58,837 nucleotides of DNA. Source: Frigoribacterium sp. GTDB lineage: Bacteria > Actinomycetota > Actinomycetes > Actinomycetales > Microbacteriaceae. Shown here one piece after another: positions 1 to 13,091 of the stretch. Both the position numbers and the translations under genes were made by a program. The notes below the pieces were generated by a model. The model made no database searches, had not been told where the DNA came from, and saw only the letters and a program-made list of their open reading frames with translations. The stretch spans positions 1-58,837 of the forward strand of contig JANYEI010000081.1 in NCBI GenBank assembly GCA_025363205.1, written 5' to 3'. The number at the start of each line of letters is the position of its first letter. Positions within the stretch are counted from its first letter, which is position 1.

Positions 1-89
1 TTCTTGTCACCGGCATGCTGGTTGGCTACGTGCTCAAGCGAATGGGCTACGGCGTCTACGGCGCCAAATACACGCCGAAGGGCCACTGA
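1..89 (+). CDS. C-terminal end of a small trp-cluster membrane protein (HGxxPAAW-type), partial
   Basis: Only the last 28 codons are in the window, read from base 3 to a TGA at 87-89. They encode a hydrophobic stretch with glycines (LVTGMLVGYVLKRMGYG) and a short polar tail (AKYTPKGH). From memory, Microbacteriaceae carry a roughly 80-residue HGxxPAAW/DUF6704 membrane protein just upstream of trpC with this kind of tail. The stop lies 5 bases before the trpC start, so it is probably co-transcribed with the trp genes. Its function is unknown. The family call is inferred from position and the short tail only. Confidence 0.55.
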   Translation, partial: LVTGMLVGYVLKRMGYGVYGAKYTPKGH

Positions 90-94
90 CTCAG

Positions 95-865
95 TTGCTT
101 TCTGATCTCGTCTCCGGGGCCCTTTTCGACTCAGCGGAGCGCCGCGCACTGCGCAGTCTCGCCGTGGTCGAGGCCGAGGCCCTCGCCCGACCTGCCGCCA
201 TCGATGCGCTGGCGGCTCTCGCGCCGTCGTCTCGTGTTCGCATCATCGCCGAGATAAAGCGAGCGAGCCCGTCTCGGGGTGCCCTTGCCGACATCCCCGA
301 TCCCGCCGCCCTTGCCGTCTCCTACCAAACCGGAGGAGCGAGCGCTATCAGCGTGCTCACCGAGCAGCGAAAGTTTGGCGGATCGCTCGCCGATCTCGAA
401 GCGGTTCGGGGTGCGGTTTCGATCCCGGTGCTCCGCAAGGACTTCATCGCTGAGCGATACCAGGTGTTCGAGGCACGGGCAGCCGGAGCCGATATCGTGC
501 TCCTGATTGTTGCGGCTCTCGACCAGGCGACCCTCGCAAACCTGTTCGATCTGACCAGCACGCTCGGAATGGCTGTGCTGGTGGAGACCCATAGCGCCGA
601 CGAGGTGTCGCGTGCACTCGATATCGGTGCGGGGCTGGTCGGGGTGAATGCGCGCGACCTCAGTACCTTCGAGCTTGATCAGAATCTTTTTGGCACTCTG
701 GCTGGCCAAATCCCCTCCGGAGTCATCCGGGTCGCCGAGTCCGCGGTGCTTACCGCCGCGGATGTCGTGCACTACCGCGAAGCGGGAGCGGATGTCGTAC
801 TCGTCGGAGAGGCGCTGGTCACAGGAGATCCGGTGCGAACGCTGGCAGACTTTCTCGGTAACTAG
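95..865 (+). CDS. trpC: Indole-3-glycerol phosphate synthase TrpC
   Basis: It converts CdRP (carboxyphenylamino-deoxyribulose phosphate) to indole-3-glycerol phosphate in tryptophan synthesis, in the cytosol. The 256-residue product has the usual length for a monofunctional TrpC TIM barrel. Visible family motifs are IIAEIKRASPSRG near residues 50-62, with the catalytic Glu/Lys pair, VLRKDFI around 113-119, and VGVNARDL near 187-194. The start is TTG at 95, because no ATG or GTG precedes the conserved N-terminus. It heads trpC-trpB-trpA, all in one direction with short gaps. Confidence 0.96.
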   Translation: MLSDLVSGALFDSAERRALRSLAVVEAEALARPAAIDALAALAPSSRVRIIAEIKRASPSRGALADIPDPAALAVSYQTGGASAISVLTEQRKFGGSLADLEAVRGAVSIPVLRKDFIAERYQVFEARAAGADIVLLIVAALDQATLANLFDLTSTLGMAVLVETHSADEVSRALDIGAGLVGVNARDLSTFELDQNLFGTLAGQIPSGVIRVAESAVLTAADVVHYREAGADVVLVGEALVTGDPVRTLADFLGN

Positions 866-892
866 TCAATCTCAAGCAAGGGCGTTAGATCC

Positions 893-2155
893 ATGGCACT
901 GCGCGACCAACTCGGACCGTACTTTGGCGAATACGGCGGACGATTTGTGCCCGAATCCCTGATTGCGGCACTGGACGAACTTGACGCCGCATACAGAGCG
1001 GCGAAGGCGGACCCTGTGTTTCAGGAGGAACTCGCCGAACGGCACCGCACCTACACCGGGCGTCCATCGATCATCACCGAAGTGCCGCGCTTTGCTGCTC
1101 ACGCCGGCGGCGCCCGCGTCATACTTAAGCGCGAGGATCTCAATCACACCGGATCGCACAAGATCAATAACGTGCTTGGCCAGGCGATGCTCGCGCGTCG
1201 ACTCGGCAAGACCCGCCTGATCGCCGAGACCGGAGCCGGCCAGCACGGCGTTGCGACCGCGACGGCCGCTGCACTGTTCGGCATGGAGTGCGTCGTGTAC
1301 ATGGGCGAGGTCGATACCGAGCGCCAGGCGCTCAACGTGGCCAGGATGCGGCTGCTCGGAGCGGAGGTCATTCCGGTGACCGCCGGGTCCCGCACGCTCA
1401 AAGACGCCATCAACGAGGCCCTGCGCGACTGGGTCGCAAACGTGGACAACACCCACTACCTTCTGGGAACCGTTGCGGGGCCGCATCCGTTCCCGGTGAT
1501 GGTACGCGACTTCCACAAGATCATCGGCGAGGAGGCGAGGGTCCAGGTGCTCGAGCTCACCGGCGCGCTTCCGGATGCGGTCACCGCGTGCGTGGGCGGC
1601 GGCTCAAATGCGATGGGAATTTTTCACGCCTTCCTCGACGACCCGGACGTGGCGCTTTACGGTTATGAGGCGGCCGGAGATGGGGCGGACACGCCACGGC
1701 ACGCGGCGACGATCACCAAGGGCCGACCGGGTGTGCTGCACGGCGCACGCAGCTACCTTCTGCAGGATGAGGACGGTCAAACCGTCGAGTCACACTCGAT
1801 CTCTGCCGGCCTCGACTACCCGGGCGTCGGTCCCGAGCATTCCTGGCTCGCGGACATCGGCCGCGCGCAGTACCGGCCGATCACCGACGACGAGGCGATG
1901 TCGGCCATGCGCCTGCTCTCGATGACCGAGGGAATCATTCCGGCCATCGAAACGGCCCATGCGTTGGCCGGCACGATAAAGCTCGGCCTCGAGCTGGGTC
2001 CGGAGGCGACAATCCTGGTGAATCTCAGCGGGCGAGGGGACAAAGACATGGAGACGGCCGGCAAGTACTTCGACATCCTCGACACCGCGACCCCCCTGGT
2101 TGAGGCCGCGAAGGAGCTTGCCACGCAGTCCGGATCGATCAGGGACAGCCTGTGA
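893..2155 (+). CDS. trpB: Tryptophan synthase beta chain TrpB
   Basis: The PLP enzyme condenses indole with serine to make tryptophan, as the beta subunit of the alpha2-beta2 complex. The 420-residue product is full length. The [11 protein letters not shown] motif places the Schiff-base lysine at about residue 90. ETGAGQHG and the glycine-rich phosphate loop [10 protein letters not shown] are intact. Its stop overlaps the trpA start by 4 bases (GTGA at 2152-2155), so the two subunits are translationally coupled, as expected for a stoichiometric complex. Confidence 0.98.
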   Translation: MALRDQLGPYFGEYGGRFVPESLIAALDELDAAYRAAKADPVFQEELAERHRTYTGRPSIITEVPRFAAHAGGARVILKREDLNHTGSHKINNVLGQAMLARRLGKTRLIAETGAGQHGVATATAAALFGMECVVYMGEVDTERQALNVARMRLLGAEVIPVTAGSRTLKDAINEALRDWVANVDNTHYLLGTVAGPHPFPVMVRDFHKIIGEEARVQVLELTGALPDAVTACVGGGSNAMGIFHAFLDDPDVALYGYEAAGDGADTPRHAATITKGRPGVLHGARSYLLQDEDGQTVESHSISAGLDYPGVGPEHSWLADIGRAQYRPITDDEAMSAMRLLSMTEGIIPAIETAHALAGTIKLGLELGPEATILVNLSGRGDKDMETAGKYFDILDTATPLVEAAKELATQSGSIRDSL

Positions 2156-2949
2156 GCACCGCGACAGTGAGCACCGTCGAAGCCGTCATCGCCGCCCGGA
2201 AAGCGGCAGGCAGCGGAGCCCTCGTCGGCTACCTGCCCGTTGGGTTCCCCGACCTGCGCACGAGTATCGAGGCCGCGGTCGCCCTCGCCGAGAACGGCGT
2301 CGACGTGATCGAGCTCGGCTTGCCATACTCCGACCCGGTGATGGACGGCCCCGTGATCCAGGAGGCCACGCTCACGGCTCTCAAGGGTGGCTTTAAGCTG
2401 CGCCACGGGTTCGAGGCGATCGCGGAGATCACGGCACGCACAAACGTGCCGGTGTTGCTGATGACCTACTGGAACCCGGTGGTTCAGTACGGCGTCGACC
2501 GCTTCGCAGACGACCTCATCGCGGCCGGGGGAGCCGGACTCATCACCCCCGACCTCATTCCGGACGAGGCACGTGACTGGCTAGCCGCATCGAGTCGCAC
2601 CGGGCTTGATCGCGTGTTCCTTGCTGCACCGTCGTCCACTGACGCCCGTCTCGATCAGGCGGTTCGGCAGAGCCGGGGCTTCGTCTATACGGTCTCAACC
2701 ATGGGCATCACCGGTGCCCGCAGTGATGTGGATGTCGCGGCCAAGACTCTCGTCGCGCGCCTGCGCGGCGCGGGAGCAACGTCCACTTGCGTGGGGCTCG
2801 GTATCTCCTCTCCGGATCAGGTGCGGGAAGTCCTGCGCTATGCGGACGGTGCCATTGTGGGTTCCGCGCTGGTGAAGGCACTCGCCGACGGGGGCGTGCC
2901 CGCCGTGGCCGCGACGGCCGCGCACTTGGCGACCGGTACGCTTAGCTAG
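2152..2949 (+). CDS. trpA: Tryptophan synthase alpha chain TrpA
   Basis: It cleaves indole-3-glycerol phosphate to indole and glyceraldehyde 3-phosphate, and indole is channelled to TrpB. The 265-residue TIM barrel has the catalytic-Glu/Asp region [15 protein letters not shown] and the phosphate-binding region [11 protein letters not shown]. It begins with GTG, which overlaps the trpB stop. It is the last trp gene; lgt follows after a repeat-bearing spacer. Confidence 0.97.
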   Translation: MSTATVSTVEAVIAARKAAGSGALVGYLPVGFPDLRTSIEAAVALAENGVDVIELGLPYSDPVMDGPVIQEATLTALKGGFKLRHGFEAIAEITARTNVPVLLMTYWNPVVQYGVDRFADDLIAAGGAGLITPDLIPDEARDWLAASSRTGLDRVFLAAPSSTDARLDQAVRQSRGFVYTVSTMGITGARSDVDVAAKTLVARLRGAGATSTCVGLGISSPDQVREVLRYADGAIVGSALVKALADGGVPAVAATAAHLATGTLS

Positions 2950-2955
2950 TTGTTC

Positions 2956-3003
2956 ATGAGCAACTGGCTTTATGAGCGACTGGCTTTATGAGCGATCGGC
3001 TTC
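2956..3003 (+). repeat. Three tandem copies of a 16-bp unit between trpA and lgt
   Basis: Copies at 2956-2971, 2972-2987 and 2988-3003 follow ATGAGCRACTGGCTTT. The second differs from the first at one base and the third is more diverged. Each copy contains an ATG, but the 16-base period shifts frame, so only the copy at 2972 is in frame with lgt. Confidence 0.85.
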
Positions 3004-3076
3004 CGGAGTAGTCGGCTACCGAAACTCCCGCATCAGACGTAGGCAGCACAAGAGCGTCAGTACGAAAGGCTTCACC

Positions 3077-4135
3077 GTGGTTCTTCCCCTGAGCATCCCC
3101 AGCCCGAGCGAACCGTGGCAGGCGATCCACCTCGGTCAATGGCTGAATGGTTTGGGTCTCTCGTTCGTCTCGCCGAACCTCAGCATCCGAACCTATGCGA
3201 TCTGCATTCTCGTCGGTATCGTTGCGGCGACGGTGCTGACCAACGAGCGGCTGAAGGCACGCGGTGCCGAGTCCGGCGTTGTGCTCGACGTCGCGCTGTG
3301 GGCTGTGCCGCTCGGAATCATCGGTGCCCGCATCTTCCATGTGGTCACCCACCCGGACGATTACTTCGGCTCAGCGGAGAAGATGTTGCACATTCTCTTC
3401 ATCTGGGAGGGTGGCATCGCGATCTTCGGGTCGCTAATTGGCGGTGCGATCGGCGTGTACATCGGCTGCCGGATGACGGGTTTGCGATTCTGGACCTTCG
3501 CAGACGCGCTTGCCCCCGGCCTCCTTCTCGCCCAGGCCTTCGGCCGCTTCGGCAACTGGTTCAACCACGAGCTGTACGGTGTGCCGACGAATGCGTGGTG
3601 GGGCCTAGAGATCGAGAAGAGCAACCCGGCGTTCCCCGCGGGCCTGCCAGCGGGCACCCTGTTTCAGCCCACCTTCCTCTTCGAGGTGATCTGGAATGTG
3701 GCTGGCGTGCTCGTGATCCTCGCCGTATCGAAGAAGTTCACTCTCCAGTGGGGTAAGACAGTCTCGGTTTACCTCATCTGGTACGGCCTCGGCCGAAGTT
3801 ATTTCGAGTCGATTCGCATCGACCCGAGCCTGATCTTCCTCGGCGTTCGCACGAATGTGTGGGCGGCCTTGGGGGCAATCCTCATCGGCGTCATCATCTT
3901 TGTGGTGCAGTCGCGCCGCCACCCTGGACTGGAGCCGAGTGCGTACCTGCCGGGACGGGAGTGGACTTCGACGCCTGCGGTAGACTCTTCAGACACCTAT
4001 TCGGAATTCGATGAGGTCGACAACGATGCCGATCTCGACAGCAAGTCGCCGTCCGAACCGGTCATGGCATCCTCCGTCAAGGGCGGTGCCGCCACAAGTG
4101 GGACGTCCGTCACAAGCGGGACTCGCCCGCGGTAA
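3077..4135 (+). CDS. lgt: Prolipoprotein diacylglyceryl transferase Lgt
   Basis: The membrane enzyme moves diacylglycerol from phosphatidylglycerol to the lipobox cysteine of preprolipoproteins. The Lgt signature GRFGNWFNHELYG is present, with several hydrophobic helices and a polar, acidic, Ser/Thr-rich C-terminal tail of about 60 residues, as in many actinobacterial Lgt. I chose GTG at 3077 (352 aa) because GAAAGG lies about 8 bases upstream. The reading frame stays open to an ATG at 2972, but those 35 residues are basic, unlike Lgt, and come partly from a tandem repeat. The trpA-lgt-gltB order is typical of actinobacteria. Confidence 0.93.
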   Translation: MVLPLSIPSPSEPWQAIHLGQWLNGLGLSFVSPNLSIRTYAICILVGIVAATVLTNERLKARGAESGVVLDVALWAVPLGIIGARIFHVVTHPDDYFGSAEKMLHILFIWEGGIAIFGSLIGGAIGVYIGCRMTGLRFWTFADALAPGLLLAQAFGRFGNWFNHELYGVPTNAWWGLEIEKSNPAFPAGLPAGTLFQPTFLFEVIWNVAGVLVILAVSKKFTLQWGKTVSVYLIWYGLGRSYFESIRIDPSLIFLGVRTNVWAALGAILIGVIIFVVQSRRHPGLEPSAYLPGREWTSTPAVDSSDTYSEFDEVDNDADLDSKSPSEPVMASSVKGGAATSGTSVTSGTRPR

Positions 4136-4141
4136 CCGGGG

Positions 4142-4158
4142 TGCCGCGAATAGCGGCA
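4142..4158 (+). terminator. Possible terminator hairpin after lgt
   Basis: A perfect 6-bp stem TGCCGC/GCGGCA closes a 5-base loop just after the lgt stop. There is no U-tract, so the call is tentative. Confidence 0.35.
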
Positions 4159-4272
4159 TCGAGGGCAGGGCGCCATATCCCCGCGTCTGACTGCCGTCAC
4201 AATTTCGGGATTCATCCCCTCGGGCCGCCGCCGTCCCATCTGCCGACGTAACCTCGTGAGGACGGTTCGACC

Positions 4273-8848
<4,576 letters not shown>

Positions 8849-8856
<8 letters not shown>

Positions 8857-10303
8857 TCCGAAAGGGTTTCTGAAGACGCGGGAGCGGGAGTTGCCCGCTC
8901 GACGCCCGGTCGCGTTGCGGCTTATGGACTGGAAAGAGGTCTATGAGCAGCGGGACAGCGCGACGGTGCGCACGCAGGCTGGCCGCTGCATGGACTGTGG
9001 TATTCCGTTCTGTCACAACGGTTGCCCCCTCGGCAACCTGATCCCGGAGTGGAACGACCTCACCTGGCGCGGAGAGGGGCGCCAGGCGATCGAGAGACTG
9101 CACGCCACCAATAACTTTCCCGAGTTCACCGGTCGGCTCTGCCCGGCCCCGTGCGAGTCATCCTGCGTGCTCGCGATCAACCAGCCGGCGGTGACCATCA
9201 AAAACGTCGAGGTCGCCATCATCGACCAGGCCTTCGCAAACGACTGGGTCGAGCCGCATCCTCCCGAACGCCTCACTGGCAAGACCGTCGCCGTTGTCGG
9301 TTCGGGTCCGGCGGGTCTCGCCGCTGCACAGCAGCTCACCCGCGCGGGCCACACCGTCGCCGTTTTCGAGCGGGATGACCGCATCGGCGGACTCCTGCGC
9401 TACGGCATCCCGGATTTCAAGATGGAGAAGAGGCACATCGAGCTTCGACTCAAGCAGATGCAGGCCGAGGGAACCCGCTTTCGAGCTGGAGTGGAGATTG
9501 GTGTTGACATTGCCTGGGATGAACTGCGCGCTCGTTACGACGCGGTGATTGTGGCCACGGGAGCGCTCCAGCCGCGGGACCTTCCTATCCCCGGGCGCGA
9601 CCTCTCCGGTGTCCACTTCGCCATGGACTACCTTGTGCAGCAAAACCGTGTCGGAGCCGGAGACGTCATCGTCGACCAGCTCACTGCCGATGGGAAGCAC
9701 GTCGTGGTGCTCGGGGGTGGCGATACCGGTGCCGACTGCATCGGCACCGCGCATCGCCAGGCGGCCCTGTCCGTCACGAACCTCGCCATCGGTCTGCAGC
9801 CGCCCAACGAGCGTCCTGATCATCAACCCTGGCCGATGGCCCCGACGCTGTTCGAAGTGACGACCGCGCACGAGGAGGGCGGTGAGCGGGTTTATCTCGC
9901 CTCCACCGTCGAATTCCTGGCTAATGATGCGGGCGAGGTGCGGGCCATCCGGGTCGCCGAAACCGAATACCTCGACGGTCGCCGCGTTCCCAAGGCAGGA
10001 ACCGAGCGAGAAATCCCCGCGGATCTGGTGCTTCTCGCCCTAGGATTCACCGGAACGGACAGCGAGGCACTTGAGAGTCAGTTGCGACTCCCGTTCGACA
10101 GTGGAAACGTTGAACGCGATGCCGACTACCAGACGAGCGAATCGGGCGTGTTCGTCGCGGGCGACGCGGGTCGTGGGCAATCGCTCATCGTGTGGGCCAT
10201 TGCCGAGGGCCGTGCCGCAGCCGCGGCTGTCGATCGTTTCCTCGAGGGCGACACTGCACTTCCTTCCCCGGTCTCTCCGACCGATCGGGCTGTCGCACTT
10301 TAG
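8849..10303 (+). CDS. gltD: Glutamate synthase small beta subunit GltD
   Basis: It passes electrons from NADPH through FAD and 4Fe-4S clusters to GltB. The 484-residue product shows N-terminal cysteine clusters ([13 protein letters not shown] and CPAPCESSC), an FAD Rossmann motif [12 protein letters not shown] near residue 150, and an NADPH-binding motif [12 protein letters not shown] near 288. It starts with GTG inside the end of gltB. The C-terminal FAD segment [19 protein letters not shown] is typical. Confidence 0.98.
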
Positions 10304-10349
10304 CTCCTCGACAACTCCTTCTCGAATTTTCCCCAACAGAAAGAAATAC

Positions 10350-11795
10350 ATGAGACGCGCAAAAATTGTTGCAACCCTCGGGCCGGCAACGTCCAGCTAT
10401 GAAAACATCCGCGCCATCGTGGATGCCGGAGTGGATGTCGCCCGCATGAACCTCAGCCATGGCAGCTACGACGTGCATGAGGAGGTCTACGCCAATGTCC
10501 GCAAGGCGAGCGCCGACTCCGGGCGCGCCGTCGCAGTGCTCGTCGATCTTCAGGGCCCGAAGATCCGGCTCGGCAAATTCGAGAACGGCCCCTACGAGCT
10601 TTCGGTCGGAGATATCTTCAAGATCACAATCGAGGAGATCCTCGGCACCAAGGAGATCTCGGGCACCACATTCAAGGGCCTTCCCCATGACGTCAAGCCC
10701 GGAGACCCCCTGCTCATCGACGATGGCAAGGTGAAGCTCAAGGTGATCTCCACCGACGGTACCGTCGTCACGACCGAGGTCGTTGTCGGCGGAGCGGTAT
10801 CGAACAATAAGGGCATCAACCTGCCGGGTGTCGCTGTGAACGTTCCGGCGCTCTCTGACAAGGACGAAGCAGACCTCCGTTGGGGGCTCAAGCTCGGAGC
10901 GGATCTCATCGCGCTGTCGTTCGTTCGCAATGCGGAGGACATCATCCGGGTGCACGAGATCATGGCAGAGGAGGGAGTCAAACTCCCGGTCATTGCCAAG
11001 ATCGAGAAGCCGCAGGCCGTCGAGAACCTCGAGTCCATCATCGACGCCTTCGACGGCATCATGGTTGCTCGGGGAGACCTCGGCGTCGAGATGCCTCTCG
11101 AGGCGGTGCCGATCGTTCAGAAGCACGCCGTGGAGTTGTCTCGCCGCATGGCCAAGCCGGTCATCGTTGCGACCCAGATGCTCGAATCCATGATCTCTAG
11201 CCCCATCCCCACGCGTGCGGAGACTTCCGATGTCGCCAACGCCGTTCTCGACGGAGCGGATGCCGTGATGTTGAGCGGGGAGACGAGTGTGGGGGAGTAC
11301 CCCGTGATCACCGTGCAGACAATGGCCCGGATCATCACCTCCACCGAGGAACACGGTCTCGAGCGCATCGCGGAACTCGGCACGAAACCGCGCACCCAGG
11401 GCGGGGCGATCACTCTCGCCGCGGCCGAGGTCGCAGATTTCGTCGAGGCCAAGTTCCTCTGCGTCTTCACCGAGTCCGGCGACTCCGTTCGGCGCATGTC
11501 GCGGCTGCGCCACCGCATCCCGATCATTGCTTACACGCCGGAGGAGCGTATCCGAAACCGTCTGGCCTGGGTGTGGGGCACGGAGACCTATCTGGTTGAG
11601 CGCAAGACCCACACCGATGCTCTGTTCGGCCAGGTTGACGACATCCTGCTCGGTCACAATCGTGCAGCCCTCGGCGAAAAAGTGGTGGTGATCGCGGGCT
11701 CCCCTCCCGGAATCTCCGGTGGTACCAACGACATGCGCGTGCATCGAGTCGGTGACGCACACAACGCGGTCGCCCCCGCTTATGTCACCGACTGA
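10350..11795 (+). CDS. pyk: Pyruvate kinase
   Basis: It converts phosphoenolpyruvate and ADP to pyruvate and ATP, the last step of glycolysis. The 481-residue product starts at the ATG at 10350 with the family N-terminus MRRAKIVATLGPATSS. Conserved parts are MNLSHG, the active-site region PVIAKIEKPQAVENL, the Mg/K-binding MVARGDLGVEMP, and a complete C-terminal regulatory domain. An upstream in-frame extension is rejected because it is antisense-like and lacks family similarity. AGAAAGAAA upstream can serve as the ribosome site. Confidence 0.98.
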   Translation: MRRAKIVATLGPATSSYENIRAIVDAGVDVARMNLSHGSYDVHEEVYANVRKASADSGRAVAVLVDLQGPKIRLGKFENGPYELSVGDIFKITIEEILGTKEISGTTFKGLPHDVKPGDPLLIDDGKVKLKVISTDGTVVTTEVVVGGAVSNNKGINLPGVAVNVPALSDKDEADLRWGLKLGADLIALSFVRNAEDIIRVHEIMAEEGVKLPVIAKIEKPQAVENLESIIDAFDGIMVARGDLGVEMPLEAVPIVQKHAVELSRRMAKPVIVATQMLESMISSPIPTRAETSDVANAVLDGADAVMLSGETSVGEYPVITVQTMARIITSTEEHGLERIAELGTKPRTQGGAITLAAAEVADFVEAKFLCVFTESGDSVRRMSRLRHRIPIIAYTPEERIRNRLAWVWGTETYLVERKTHTDALFGQVDDILLGHNRAALGEKVVVIAGSPPGISGGTNDMRVHRVGDAHNAVAPAYVTD

Positions 11796-11826
11796 TCGCG
11801 GCCCGCTCGTCTGAAGACTGGGATAA

Positions 11827-11860
11827 GGCTGGCCGTCGGCTGTGAAATAGACGGCCGGCC
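11827..11860 (+). terminator. Terminator-like hairpin after pyk
   Basis: An 11-bp stem (GGCTGGCCGTC with GACGGCCGGCC, one G-U type mismatch) closes a 12-base loop 31 bases after the pyk stop. There is no U-tract, as is common in high-GC actinobacteria. Confidence 0.6.
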
Positions 11861-11907
11861 CCCTGCCCTCGGTACGGTGAATCCATAACCATTGAAGGGA
11901 TTTCACA

Positions 11908-12180
11908 ATGACTGATTCACAGCAGGTCTCCGGACTATTCGACGACGCAGCGGGTCCGGAAGGCCGGAACATCAGCGACTGGACCGACCTCGGACGCGAG
12001 ATGTGGTCATACCTCACCGGGCGAGGTGCAGCCGTCAACTACAGCTTCATCGACATGGTCGTCGAAGTGCCCCGGGATATCGGTCCGGATGCTCCTCGGG
12101 CCACCTGGAAACTCAACGGCACGCTGCGCGTCACAACGAGTGATGACCAGGACGCCGGCGCAGACCAGCACCGGAACTGA
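11908..12180 (+). CDS. Conserved hypothetical protein, 90 aa
   Basis: I do not recognise a named domain. The 90-residue product is soluble and acidic at both ends, with a central segment (WSYLTGRGAAVNYSFIDMVVEVP) that could form amphipathic strands and a C-terminal strand ATWKLNGTLRVTTS. AAGGGATTTCACA before the ATG gives a ribosome site. It stops 2 bases before the FHA gene, so the two form an operon and may act together. From memory, similar small proteins occur next to pyk in related Microbacteriaceae. Confidence 0.75.
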   Translation: MTDSQQVSGLFDDAAGPEGRNISDWTDLGREMWSYLTGRGAAVNYSFIDMVVEVPRDIGPDAPRATWKLNGTLRVTTSDDQDAGADQHRN

Positions 12181-12182
12181 TC

Positions 12183-13091
12183 ATGGTCGCTGTACCTCGG
12201 CTGGAGATCGACCTCACCTTCTCGCTCGAGGAGCCTGGCATCGATTCGTCTGGCGCCATCGTCTCGCAGCTCGAAGGTACAGTCACTGCGGCTGGCACCG
12301 AGGTCACCATCTTCGCCAATCACCCGGAGACCCTGTTCAAGGGTCGCAGCATGAAACTTGCCGACATTCGCTCGATAGCGCAAGAGATCGCTGCGTTTGG
12401 GCTTTCCATCACGCTGAGCGGGCCGGGCGGCGTCATTGCGCGCATTGGAGACGTCAACGCTTCGGTACTTCAGCGTGTCGTTACCGGCTCGCCGCACATC
12501 AGACTGGGTGGCGCCGCGGCGATTGCTCCGCTGATGCGCAGCCGTGGCGCTGCGGTCTCGGCCATTCCACTGCCGCCGAAGACGCTCTTTCCGTTGGTGC
12601 CAACCGTGAGTCGTCGGATTCGGCGAACGGCGACGACAACGCACTATCTGCCGCGATCGGGTCGTCCGCGCCTCATCTTTGTCATTGGCTCAAAGAACTG
12701 GAACGGTCAGATGCCACGCGAGTTCGATCTCCTGCCCGAGGTCACCACAATCGGCTCCGGGTCCGAAGCCAGCCTGCAGTTGGATGGGCTGAACGCTCTG
12801 CATGCTGAGATTCGCCGGACGGCAGATGACGAATATGTGTTGTACCCAATCGGTGCTCAGGCTGGAGGCTCTGGGCTGGTCGAAACTACCGGGCGAAAAG
12901 ACGGCGGCCAAGTCTTACGAACAGGAACCCGAATTGAGCTTGGAAAGTGGAAAATGGCCTATTTCCGTGAGGAGTTCGCCGATCATGGGCGTCCGCACGG
13001 CGGGCGTGTCGGCGGAGAAATGTCACGCCAGAAACCGCAGCGCAACATCCGACCGGGACAGTCCTCCGGGAAGAGCTCTTCGGGGAACTAG
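12183..13091 (+). CDS. FHA-domain protein with an N-terminal region of unknown function
   Basis: The 302-residue product has a C-terminal forkhead-associated fold at about residues 160-265. It includes the GSGSEASLQLDGLNALHAEIRR stretch in two parts: a Gly-Ser loop, then the LHAEI core that replaces the usual SRxH-type segment. FHA domains bind phosphothreonine peptides. Residues 1-150 resemble no family I can name; they include mixed beta segments and a hydrophobic stretch around IAPLMRSRGAAVSAIPLP. The C-terminus is basic and Gly/Ser-rich. It follows the 90-aa gene by 2 bases. Its stop codon shares CTAG with the convergent rhodopsin gene. Confidence 0.75.
   Translation: MVAVPRLEIDLTFSLEEPGIDSSGAIVSQLEGTVTAAGTEVTIFANHPETLFKGRSMKLADIRSIAQEIAAFGLSITLSGPGGVIARIGDVNASVLQRVVTGSPHIRLGGAAAIAPLMRSRGAAVSAIPLPPKTLFPLVPTVSRRIRRTATTTHYLPRSGRPRLIFVIGSKNWNGQMPREFDLLPEVTTIGSGSEASLQLDGLNALHAEIRRTADDEYVLYPIGAQAGGSGLVETTGRKDGGQVLRTGTRIELGKWKMAYFREEFADHGRPHGGRVGGEMSRQKPQRNIRPGQSSGKSSSGN

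Noticed and set aside
2972-3076. Upstream ATG as the start of lgt
   Set aside because: It would add 35 basic residues derived partly from a tandem repeat, while GTG 3077 has a good ribosome site and a normal Lgt N-terminus.
4136-4272. Possible GlnR (GTNAC-N6-GAAAC) or AmtR sites before gltB
   Set aside because: GTCAC and GTAAC occur, but the paired half-sites at correct spacing are absent.
10185-12038. Long open frame on the - strand opposite pyk
   Set aside because: There is no recognisable domain, and it overlaps a well-supported pyruvate kinase.
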